Shown: positions 44,055 to 52,495 of the stretch, in pieces | Layout of the letters: the number at the start of each line of letters is the position of its first letter | Numbering within the stretch: position 1 is the first letter of the stretch | Assembly (NCBI RefSeq): GCF_003324165.1 | Contig: NW_025407830.1 | Span: forward strand, 1 to 64,000 | Source: Naegleria lovaniensis | Lineage: Eukaryota; Heterolobosea; Eutetramitea; Acrasida; Naegleriidae | DNA length: 64,000 nt | Direction of reading: 5' to 3' | Program-made: the position numbers and the translations under genes | Notes under the pieces: model-generated | Database searches by the model: none | Told to the model about the DNA's origin: nothing | What the model saw: only the letters and a program-made list of their open reading frames with translations

Positions 44055-44661
44055 GGTTGTTTTGTGACATTTTTTGAAATATTGAAAAAAACCAAACAGT
44101 CATTTCTAAAGAAGCATCTACCAAATGAAAATCTTGGTTTCAGCATGCTTAATTGTAGAACAGTTCAACTCTGAAACAAAATTTGAAAAATAGTCGGTGT
44201 TATAAATCGAGTAAAAAATAAAAGTGCGATCGTAAAGAATCTTGGCCATTTTTACTGACTTCTTTCGACCTAAGATACGATAAAAAAGAATTATGATAAT
44301 CATGACAATGTCCTCGAAACATATTGCTGGAGGAGATGAATAGGAGTGTGTTTCATTATGGGAGAAACGACGAATTATTGGGTCCAGAGTTATAATACCT
44401 CAATGAATGGAATCGTTCGAACAGAGCCGCAAATTCCCATCTCTCTACGTTAAATGTCCGACGTATTCCGTCCCGTTTTAAAAAAGAGCTCAATATCACC
44501 CTCATCTCAGGTGATGCTACCCATACGCACCAGCGCTGTTAATTAGAACGGGAGAAGGAAATACAATTTGGTATGAAATAGTAGTAATGGGTTGTGTAGG
44601 GAAAGAAGTATTCAACAGAAAAAAATTAATTTGAAGCGTCGCTAATACCATTAAGTACTTA
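44055..44661. other. Non-coding spacer with retroelement scrap
   Basis: Promoter side of the decayed SAM gene, then about 95 bases (44462-44556) that recur as a direct copy at 46344-46438. The copy carries a piece of the RNase H-like sequence annotated there, so it is a retroelement scrap. A short word, ATCGTATCTTAGGTCGAA, present here on the minus strand near 44262-44283, recurs on the plus strand near 46449-46466. No intact gene is visible. Confidence 0.45.
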
Positions 44662-44896
44662 ATGAACAAGTTCCTTTTCTTTACAAATTCTCTGCTTGCC
44701 GGAGGTGCAGCGTGCTTTTTAATGCTTATTCCCTTCATTGTTTTTCTCTCATTGAATGCTCACCTCTTTCCATTGTTTTTCACCTATTCCAAAGACAAGG
44801 CGCTGCTCAATCCAGACAAACACCCAGCCAACGTTTCCGAATTGAAAGATCTTCTCGAAAAAGTAGTACCTGTTTATTTGACCATGTATAATCTTC
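44662..44896 (+). pseudogene. 5' fragment of an unknown membrane-protein gene, cut by the right element
   Basis: An ATG frame begins MNKFLFFTNSLLAGGAACFL with a strong signal-anchor (FLMLIPFIVFLSLNAHLFPL), then a soluble part (NPDKHPANVSELKDLLEKVV, PVYLTMYNLRVV). At 44897 it enters the inverted element and soon stops. The first 78 residues read like a real secretory-pathway protein start. The remainder of the gene is not seen on the far side of the element. Family not recognised. Confidence 0.5.
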
Positions 44897-46078
44897 GAGT
44901 TGTTATATTTTGGCACCTTACACCTTACACTTAGTGTCAGTGCTGTTTTCATTTGACACTTGAGTGCCAAATGAATGAAGTGTGATTTGTATTTGACACT
45001 TGAGTGTAAGGTGCTATTTGTATTTGACACTTGAGTGTAAGGTGCGAAATGGATGTTGATTGAAATGGAGGTACTAGTTTGTGAACCTAACCATTCTACT
45101 TCGTGTTCATATAAAAAGGTCAATAACGAATCTATCAAACAAAAAAAAAGGCATGATTTAATCTCATGCATCTACTTTCCTTACGTATGTTAGCTTGGAC
45201 CTTCGTATGAAAGGAGTTAGGAGGCACAAAAGATGATATGTTCCTTTCATTCACGATGATAGACTCAGCCGTTAAGAAGTATGACTACGAAACAAAAAGT
45301 GATTCCAGTTCCCTTAATTGTACCCTTCTGATTGCTTCAGCTTGACTTTTGCTGTTACCGTCATTCCCAAATCACTCAAATTCGATTACATCAGCCAACA
45401 ACAGTGTTGAGCACCATTCTCTTGTTCTTCTCACCGTTTTTGTAACAATTGAACAAAAGTACATGTCACTATGAAGAAAAGCTGGCAAGTTTCACTCCCC
45501 TGTTGAACCAAATGAAAATGTTTTCCTGTACTGCAAGTGTTTTTCCTCAACATAAATCGTCTCTCAAGTTCATTCAGCAAGCTCTGACATCCTGTTCGAC
45601 AACTTCATCTCAATCTCTTTCAACGCCGTGTTGTATGGCGCAACATCAACTCAGAAAACAGGTGCTGAACGGTGGAACATTATTTGAACCACTGCCTCAC
45701 AACGCTTCACCTTAGAAAATGAGCGTGAGTCTATTCTTCCCTCCATAAACTAAATTTCGTAGATGATCATTTGGTATTGTCGTTGTCAGACGAATTGTCC
45801 AAAAATTGCGTTCGTGATACTCGATGATGATTGTGTAGTGAAGAGAATTTTGAGGCCCGTTGCTCACAACCGTGAAGACGGAGGTTTGTAATTTCAAAAT
45901 AATATTTAAATAAATTAAAAAATATACAGGTGCTGATGACACTCGGCACTCAAGTGTCAGGTGCTGTTTGCATTTGGCACTCCAGTGTTAAGTGCTATTT
46001 GTATCTCCTTTTTGGGACTACGTGCCATTGCAAACGGCACTAAAGTGTAAGGTGTAAGGTGCTAAAAGGTATGTCCTC
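44897..46078 (-). mobile_element. Non-autonomous DNA-transposon-like element, right copy
   Basis: Reverse complement of the left copy over the same 1,182 bases, including the subterminal CACTNNAGTG arrays and the 88-codon frame (here 45449-45715). Two differences were noted by eye, one in the T-run near 45150 and one near 44951. The near identity implies a recent copy or ongoing gene conversion between arms. Confidence 0.65.
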
Positions 46079-46577
46079 ATGTTTGTTTTCAATTCATTAT
46101 GGACGTTTGTATTATTGAGCTGTTGGTTAATTTCTCAAGAAATGTCTTCCATTGTGTAATTATTCTCAGCTGCGAAGTCAAGGGCATTGGCTATTCTGTT
46201 TGATAGTAGCAAGCCCAACGCTAGTAATTCTGCTCTATGAGTCCTTGACACAACCTTGAACAATAATTTTCCTCTTGCAATTGCCACTGATGCCTTAAAT
46301 GTCAAACGAGGACTTCTTGTCATACTCAGAGTAATTGGTATTCGTATTCCATCCCGTATAAAAAAAGAGCTCAATATCACCCTCATATCAGGTGATGCTA
46401 CCCATACGCACCAGCGCTGTTAATTAGAACGGGAGATGGTCATTAATTCTATCGTATCTTAGGTCGAACGAAGTCAAATTCAAGTATTACTTGTAGAACA
46501 GAGTTGCCGAACTGCTTTCTAAAACTCAATCACAACTTGTTATTTTGTAAATTCAAAATTAAAAAATAGGTACATAA
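46079..46577. mobile_element. RNase H-like retroelement scrap (fossil) and promoter of the CCR4-type gene
   Basis: On the minus strand about 46386-46135 there is a piece resembling the end of a retroelement RNase H domain (THRAELLALGLLLSNRIANA). Its upstream 95 bases recur at 44462-44556. The element looks broken, and family (LTR, DIRS or LINE) cannot be settled. The last 130 bases before 46578 are AT-rich and probably the promoter of the next gene. Confidence 0.45.
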
Positions 46578-47819
46578 ATGAGTCGTTCATCCACGACAAT
46601 ACTATCATCACCAACCATGACTGGTCAGAGGACATGGTTCCGAGAGGATCAATCTGGTAATAATATTGAGTTATTGAACCAAGATCAAACGGTTGCTGGT
46701 AATTCTTCTTTCACGCTTGTTTCTTATAATATTCTTGCTCAACTCTATGCAAAACATTTACAAGTTTCGGATCCTAAAATTTGTGATTGGGAGCAACGGA
46801 AAGAGAGGTTATATCAAGAATTGATGAGTTATCAAGCAGATATTATTTGTCTTCAAGAGATGGATTTGTATCGGAAATATTGGCAATCCATGATGAAAGA
46901 TGAAGGCTTTGATTCAAGTTATGTCGAAAAAACTGGTAAGAGAAATGGTTGTGGAACTTTTTGGAAACGAGATCGGTTTGAACAAGTAAATGTATTAGAA
47001 TTGCATTTGGAGGAATTGGAAAATTATATTGAAAAAGAAGAATTGGGAAATGAAAAGAGATTCGCGAGGAGAGATGCTGCCAATTTGACCTTATTGAAGG
47101 ATTTACAGACTGGAAAATTGTTATTAATTGTGAATAATCATTTGGCGTGGGACCCAGCGTATCCAGAAGTGAAATTGTGTCAAATGTTTTATATTTTACA
47201 AGTTGCACATCAATGGTTGAAAAAGGTGTGCCAAAAACAAGGTCAACACCACAACAGCATTAATGACATCAATTCAGTTGTATCTGTGATTTTATGTGGA
47301 GATTATAATTCTCTTCCGGACAGTGAGGTCTATGATTTGATCACAAAAGGAAGAGCCCAAATTCCAGGAAAGGAAATCAAATTTAACAAAAATAGTGAGC
47401 TAGTTTGTGATGGTGTGGAAAATGTGAAATCTTCAACACACTCATCACATCACAGCCACTCTTCCAAACAATATCTGCTAAATCCTTTCACACCAGCAAA
47501 GAGTGCATATTTTGAAATTTATGGAAAGGAGCCTAAATTTACAAACTACACGAGCACTTTTTATGGAACTTTGGATTATGTGTTTACGTTTAATTTTGAT
47601 TGGAAACATGGCCTCAATACTGAGATATCTCTGAAGCACATTGAAAATGAGGATCAATTGAAGCAACAACATGCTCCGCAGCAACTTCAAGTCACTGATG
47701 TTTTGGGAGAAATTTCATTAGAACAAGCTCAAGAATTTTCATTCATACCTTCATTGATATTTCCCTCAGATCATATTGCTCACTGTGTGAAGTTTTCATG
47801 GATTTCACATAATTTTTAA
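46578..47819 (+). CDS. CCR4/Angel/nocturnin-type EEP nuclease
   Basis: 413 residues, single exon, of the endonuclease/exonuclease/phosphatase superfamily. It begins FTLVSYNILAQLYAK, the hallmark of CCR4-type deadenylases and their relatives Angel and nocturnin. Metal and catalytic residues are visible: Asn of SYNILA, Glu of IICLQEMD, His of NNHLAWDP, Asp and Asn of CGDYNSLP, Asp of TLDYVF and the final Asp-His of FPSDHIAH. There is no LRR region, so it is not full CCR4. It probably trims poly(A) tails or 2',3'-phosphate or NADP(H)-type substrates; the subfamily cannot be set by eye. A His/Ser insert (SSTHSSHHSHSS) lies near residue 300. Confidence 0.88.
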   Translation: MSRSSTTILSSPTMTGQRTWFREDQSGNNIELLNQDQTVAGNSSFTLVSYNILAQLYAKHLQVSDPKICDWEQRKERLYQELMSYQADIICLQEMDLYRKYWQSMMKDEGFDSSYVEKTGKRNGCGTFWKRDRFEQVNVLELHLEELENYIEKEELGNEKRFARRDAANLTLLKDLQTGKLLLIVNNHLAWDPAYPEVKLCQMFYILQVAHQWLKKVCQKQGQHHNSINDINSVVSVILCGDYNSLPDSEVYDLITKGRAQIPGKEIKFNKNSELVCDGVENVKSSTHSSHHSHSSKQYLLNPFTPAKSAYFEIYGKEPKFTNYTSTFYGTLDYVFTFNFDWKHGLNTEISLKHIENEDQLKQQHAPQQLQVTDVLGEISLEQAQEFSFIPSLIFPSDHIAHCVKFSWISHNF

Positions 47820-47954
47820 TCAAAACTTTGTTTTCTGCAGTTGAACTCGCACCAAAAGACCCAAGCTCATTGAAAAAAATGATCAGTGACACATCTGATG
47901 ATCATTACGCATTTTCTCTTCATCTATTTGGCTAGTCTTGGTGTTCAACAGAAT

Positions 47955-48476
47955 TCATTTAGTGGACGATGTATGCATCTTCATACTATTACAAATGATT
48001 TCCATTGCTTCTTGTTCACTCATATCAAATCGATGTTGGAAACATTCAAGTTTTGACGCTGCTTCAATAATTGTTCTCATAAATTGAGCTAAATAATTGT
48101 AACAATGAACCAAATCAACAGTTTTCATGGCCCAATCCGAGTACAACCTTTCATACTCCTTCACGCCATGCTCTTCTTTCACAACGACAATTCCATAATG
48201 TCTCTGATCTTTGGCAATCTTGTCATTCAGCAAGGTATAAACCACTTCGGGTTCTCCTTCAAGAATTTGACAAAATACACCGTCACAACACAACAACAAT
48301 CCAGAAATATTCGTGGAAGAATTATGTTGAATGGAAACTTGGCCAATGTTCGTGAAATCTGAGCCATCAAGTTGATTTGGATCATAACGAGAAGTGTAAA
48401 CAAGTCGCATTAGTGATCCATCAATTTCAAAACTCTTAAACTTGTTTCGAGCGAGTGCTCCTGCCATTCGTTGCAT
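47955..48476 (-). CDS. Stand-alone BLUF-domain blue-light sensor
   Basis: 173 residues, single exon. BLUF domains bind FAD and respond to blue light by rearranging a Tyr-Gln hydrogen-bond network. Compared with cyanobacterial PixD, the key residues are present: Tyr27 (RLVYTSR), Asn52, Gln70 in GVFCQILEG, and Trp115/Met117 in SDWAMK. The pattern SGLLLCCDGVFCQILEG is diagnostic. About 25 residues precede and 55 helical residues follow the domain, as in short BLUF proteins. There is no cyclase attached, unlike the BLUF-cyclase known from Naegleria, so output must pass through a partner or the C-terminal helices. It converges with the CCR4-type gene. Confidence 0.85.
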   Translation of the reverse strand: MQRMAGALARNKFKSFEIDGSLMRLVYTSRYDPNQLDGSDFTNIGQVSIQHNSSTNISGLLLCCDGVFCQILEGEPEVVYTLLNDKIAKDQRHYGIVVVKEEHGVKEYERLYSDWAMKTVDLVHCYNYLAQFMRTIIEAASKLECFQHRFDMSEQEAMEIICNSMKMHTSSTK

Positions 48477-48727
48477 GTTGTTTCAAAATTTCGACACCAT
48501 GAGAACAGTCTTTGGTAATTTGAAATGATCTAAAAAGTTTGAATATTTCAAAGTCATTCAACAGAAAAAGCTCTCAATGAAGAGATGGTAACGCTACAGA
48601 GCAGACGTTTTTAGAGGATCTAATGCGAAGAATGTGTTTGAGGCAAAGCTTTTTGACTTGTTTGTACACAAGCGTACCATTAATTCGCAATTTTCAAATG
48701 TCTCTCTGATTGGTACATGTCTGTGTA

Positions 48728-50020
48728 CTAATTGGACGTCGATGACCTATCATGCAAACACTGTTGTTTGATAAATTGTAAAATGTCTCCAAATACATTC
48801 TCACTGTCTCGATCGAGCAAAAAGTAATGCTTTCGATTTTCATACAGGATCAATTGAGAGATGGTAGAAAACTCGTGGTGTCGATTCAACTCTTGATTCC
48901 ACTTGACGCTACTATTCGCTGCAGGAGATAATGTATCGTTACGTCCATGCATGAACAGAACTCGCAAGTTGTGACTCCTTCGAACAGCTGACACGCTTTG
49001 CTCAGTATGAATTGGACCTTTTTCTGAAAATGCGTTCTCAATTTCCTTTAAAGCTTCCAAAGTTCGTTGAGCGAAATTGGCAGTAAATGGCGGAAGTAAA
49101 TACGTAGTGTGTGATGTTGTTGACATGGAAGAGTTCTCTCTAATGACTGGATCATTCTCGAGCATTTCCAATAATTCCAAATCTTCTGAAAATTTCTTCT
49201 TAATAGTATCCTTATCGAAATGCAGAACTTGATAATTTGGAAGCCAATAACTTGCTTTTTTCAAGAAATATAAGGACCATGAAGATGATTCTGAAGGTAC
49301 TTCGGGTGTTTTCGAGTGATGTTGAGAATCATTCTCTTCCAAGCCATTACAATTGTAAATAAAAGGTGACACTAAAATCAAGCCATTCAATCTCTTGTCA
49401 GGAATTTTCTCAAATTTTGAACTCGTCAGAAATTGCATTCCCAAAGTTGCTCCAAAACTGTAACCAAAGAGAAGAATTTTCAAATTTGGAAATTGAAAAG
49501 CAGGAAAACAGACAGAAACATCCTCAATAGCTGATGCAATATCCTCGAGAGCTTGTTCAAAATCAATATTCATTCTAATTTCCTCTATATTTTGAATGCT
49601 TTCTTGATTATTTGCTTCATTTATATCTTTTTCATGACTACACGTGGTTGAGGAAACAGTTACTACTCGAGTACACTTATTGAAAAGCCTAATATCGAAC
49701 GAATAGACGACAATATTTTCCTGATTCATAATTCCAGCAATTTTCTGTATCGTTTTACAAGTACAATGTTCACCATATCCATGTAGAACAATCATCACTG
49801 CTGTAATTTCCTCCAATTTTTCAATCCCATTCGCGTAATATTGATGCCGAGTATAAATTCGTTGTTGATGCTGTTGATCAGTTCTTGATGTTCCGAACCA
49901 AGAGGAAAATGAAGAAGCTCCTTCAACGGTTGAACGAGTGGAGGAAGAATTATTCGTAACGTCCAAATAATCCGAAGTCTTAAATTCAGCATGAGAGTTG
50001 TAAACAGATGCTTCGTGCAT
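48728..50020 (-). CDS. Alpha/beta hydrolase, monoacylglycerol-lipase-like
   Basis: 430 residues, single exon. The oxyanion motif VMIVLHGYGEHC is typical of the S33/monoacylglycerol lipase group. The nucleophile elbow GYSFG, an Asp in MHGRNDTLSP and a His in ENRKHYFLLDRD complete the triad. A lid insert (SSWSLYFLKKASYWLPNYQV region) lies between strands, as in lipases. There is no signal peptide or TM helix, so it is probably cytosolic or peripheral. The Ser/Thr-rich N-terminal 60 residues are disordered. It likely acts on monoacylglycerol or lysophospholipid; the substrate is inference. Confidence 0.8.
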   Translation of the reverse strand: MHEASVYNSHAEFKTSDYLDVTNNSSSTRSTVEGASSFSSWFGTSRTDQQHQQRIYTRHQYYANGIEKLEEITAVMIVLHGYGEHCTCKTIQKIAGIMNQENIVVYSFDIRLFNKCTRVVTVSSTTCSHEKDINEANNQESIQNIEEIRMNIDFEQALEDIASAIEDVSVCFPAFQFPNLKILLFGYSFGATLGMQFLTSSKFEKIPDKRLNGLILVSPFIYNCNGLEENDSQHHSKTPEVPSESSSWSLYFLKKASYWLPNYQVLHFDKDTIKKKFSEDLELLEMLENDPVIRENSSMSTTSHTTYLLPPFTANFAQRTLEALKEIENAFSEKGPIHTEQSVSAVRRSHNLRVLFMHGRNDTLSPAANSSVKWNQELNRHHEFSTISQLILYENRKHYFLLDRDSENVFGDILQFIKQQCLHDRSSTSN

Positions 50021-50535
50021 TTTTGTTCAAAAATTGTATTTATTCTTAGATTCTAGTTTTGAATTCGACCAAAAGGATCAGGTAGGAAAGGTCATGCAGG
50101 TGAACAAACAGAGTGACAGAGATAGTGAACCCATTTGCAAGAGAGCGAGAGAGAGAGTTTGCATTGATGAAATGTTTTTTTATTGAGGATAATTTAAAAG
50201 AGCGAAACAAATGGTAACACAAGTAGTGGGTGTGTATCGACATGGCATCGATATACTCATTCTCTCTAGTGTCACAGTTGTAAATCATACATCAATATAA
50301 TCTACAGGTATTGGTACAATCAAATTTACAAATATTAGGGATGATGTTGAGAAATGTTATTGTTGTTGAGTCCAAATGTTGTTACTATGATCATTACTAC
50401 TACTTGGAATATTTGTCACTATTAAATGATTCTCTGTTGTGGAAAAATGTAAAAAAAATTAATTGTGTCACCATCTTCTCACACAATTATCTGTAGCAGT
50501 AATGAACGAAATCAACAAATTGTTCCACGTGATAA
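50021..50535. other. Intergenic region with purine repeat
   Basis: 515 bases between two minus-strand genes. It contains a short GA-rich run near 50139-50157 (GAGAGCGAGAGAGAGAG) and AT-rich DNA. The 80-codon minus frame here looks incidental. It must carry the promoter of the hydrolase and the 3' end of glutamine synthetase. Confidence 0.35.
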
Positions 50536-52013
50536 TTATTCCAAAACAGTTGTCTTGAAAATAAGGGATGAAACGACATATGGATCAGCATTGCTAGCAG
50601 GTCTTCTATCTTCAAAGTAACCCTTCTTTTCTTTTTCTGTACTTCTTGGAATTCTTACAGAGGCTCCTCTGTCAGCAACACCATATGAAAATCTATCCAT
50701 TGAGGATGTTTCAAATTTTCCAGTAAGTCTCAAATGATTGTCGCTTCCATAGTTATCCACGTGTTCCTTGTGTTTTGCTTCCAACTTTTTAATAGCGTCC
50801 AGAATTGCTTGATAACCTCCCTCTTTTCTCATTTCCTCAGTCGAGTAGTTGGTATGCATGCCAGCACCGTTCCAGTTTTGCATTGGCTTTGGATGGAATG
50901 AGACAACCACACGGAAATATTCCGTAAGTCTTGTGAGAATGTAACGAGCCATCCATAAATGATCACCAGCTGAAATACCTTCACAAGGTCCAACTTGGAA
51001 TTCCCATTGTCCTGGCATGACTTCGGCATTGATTCCCGAAATGTTAACTCCTGCATAGAGACAACACTTGTAATGTGCTTCAACAATGGCTCTTCCGAAT
51101 GCTTTTTCTGCACCAGCACCACAATAGTATGGCCCTTGAGGACCAGGATATCCACCTTTAGGCCATCCCAATGGATGCATATCACAACTGTACAGCGTGT
51201 ACTCTTGTTCGAATCCATACCATGGTTTACTTGCAAGATTCTTGTTGAAAATTTCAAGAGCTGGAGCACGTGTGTTGGTTTCGAGTGGGTCTCCGTTGGG
51301 TCTATACGTGTCACACAACACCAAAATGTTATCTCCGCCTCGGAATGGATCCTTAAAGATGGCTCTTGGTTTGATAATGACTTCGGAGTCATGACCTGAT
51401 GCTTGGTTGGTACTCGAACCATCATAATTCCATTCAGGAAGTTGTTCTGGTGATGTAGGCACAAAATCAAGAGTTCTAGTCTTGGATCTGTGATTGGAAA
51501 GTATACACACATGTTCGCAATGGAGGTGGGTCATAACGTGTTGAATGAACCAAAAGGAATTGAAGAAGGAAATTCAAAAACATTTATCATCATTGGCAAG
51601 ATGGAAGTAAATTGTATCATCACAAAAAGTTCGTTTTCACAGTTCCGATAGAGTCGTGGTGGTGTTGTTGTGTCGAGAGTGAGTGAGAAGTGGTGGTTGG
51701 TGGTTCATCAAGTAAGAGCCAGCCACAAAACAGCACCCATACATTTATGGAAATTTTTCCAATAGGAAGTTTCAACCGTTATGTGTCGTTCAAACAACAT
51801 CACAACAATTTGAAATTTGTTACACATGATGATAACGATGAAATATATGAATATTTGCAGTGTAATAATACAAACAACAACTCACCTCACATCTCCCATA
51901 GGATCCACGGCACCGATCCAAACATATTCAGCCATAATTTTACCTCGTTGGTCCAATTTATTGAACGTTTCTAGCAGAGAGAAGTCTAAAAACTTTTGGT
52001 CGTACGAAAACAT
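50536..52013 (-). CDS. GLN1: Glutamine synthetase, eukaryotic type II
   Basis: Two exons, 52013-51886 and 51487-50536, 359 residues, joined in phase 2 across a 398-base intron (GTGAGT...ACAG). It makes glutamine from glutamate, ammonia and ATP, usually as a decamer in cytosol. Exon 1 gives [17 protein letters not shown] and [11 protein letters not shown]; exon 2 opens with [19 protein letters not shown]. Active-site signatures are all present: YDGSSTNQA, the Glu pair in [33 protein letters not shown] and RGASVRIPR. Length and order are normal. The start was chosen because it is the first in-frame Met that gives the usual N-terminal extension. Confidence 0.95.
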
Positions 52014-52495
52014 GTTGAGAAGTTTTTCAATGTTATTCAGGAGTGGTAGAAGTGGTAGTTGGAATCAACCCGGGAGTGAAGATAATGATGAATCAATTAG
52101 ATATGGAAAATTTTCGGACTCAACAAGATGACGACAGTGAGAGCTTCAATAAAAAAACAATTCGTTTTCGTTGTTTTTTTTTTCAGAGAGAAAATTGGTC
52201 CACACCTCTTCGTTCTCACTCTCTCCTTAGTCGTTGGACACAACGATAGGAATTTGTGATGGCATGTCGATGCAAATTCGAACAACTAGACACAACACGG
52301 TAAATTTCGTGCATTTAGAAACTTGTTCAAAAATGGGTAATGGAAAAAAGATGAAAATCTCTGGTGTGAATATTCGTTAAAATCCACTCGAAGGCTGAGA
52401 GAAGTATGAGCTTGTTCAATCGATGTGAGAGTCCCCATCCGCGATCAAAGATGATGAGGCGCTATTGAGGGAATAAAAAAAGCATTAAAAAAAAT
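52014..52495. promoter_or_regulatory. Divergent intergenic region
   Basis: Nearly 480 bases between glutamine synthetase and the SECISBP2-like gene, read away from each other. No coding frame or repeat is seen; a T-run near 52173-52184 and an A-run near 52478-52495 precede the plus-strand start. Confidence 0.35.

Larger units (their letters stand above)
39712..46078. repeat. 6.4-kb composite: two inverted 1,182-bp elements around a 4.0-kb spacer
   Basis: Positions 39712-40893 and 44897-46078 are reverse complements of equal length (1,182 bp), with only a couple of differences seen by eye. The repeat stops sharply at all four borders. The spacer 40894-44896 holds a retroelement fossil and broken host genes. 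No target duplication is seen at the outer borders (AGATTA before, ATGTTT after). It could be a composite transposable unit, a fold-back structure, or two nested insertions with later conversion. Confidence 0.8.

Noticed and set aside
39712-46078. Could the long inverted arms be the ends of a Polinton-like element?
   Set aside because: No polymerase, integrase, packaging ATPase or capsid-like frame occurs in the 4.0-kb spacer, and the arms look like complete short elements.
50139-50157. GA-rich run as a regulatory element
   Set aside because: Short simple sequence with no supporting partner motif.
50829-51512. 227-codon minus frame inside glutamine synthetase
   Set aside because: Out-of-frame shadow of a gene with a complete set of family motifs.
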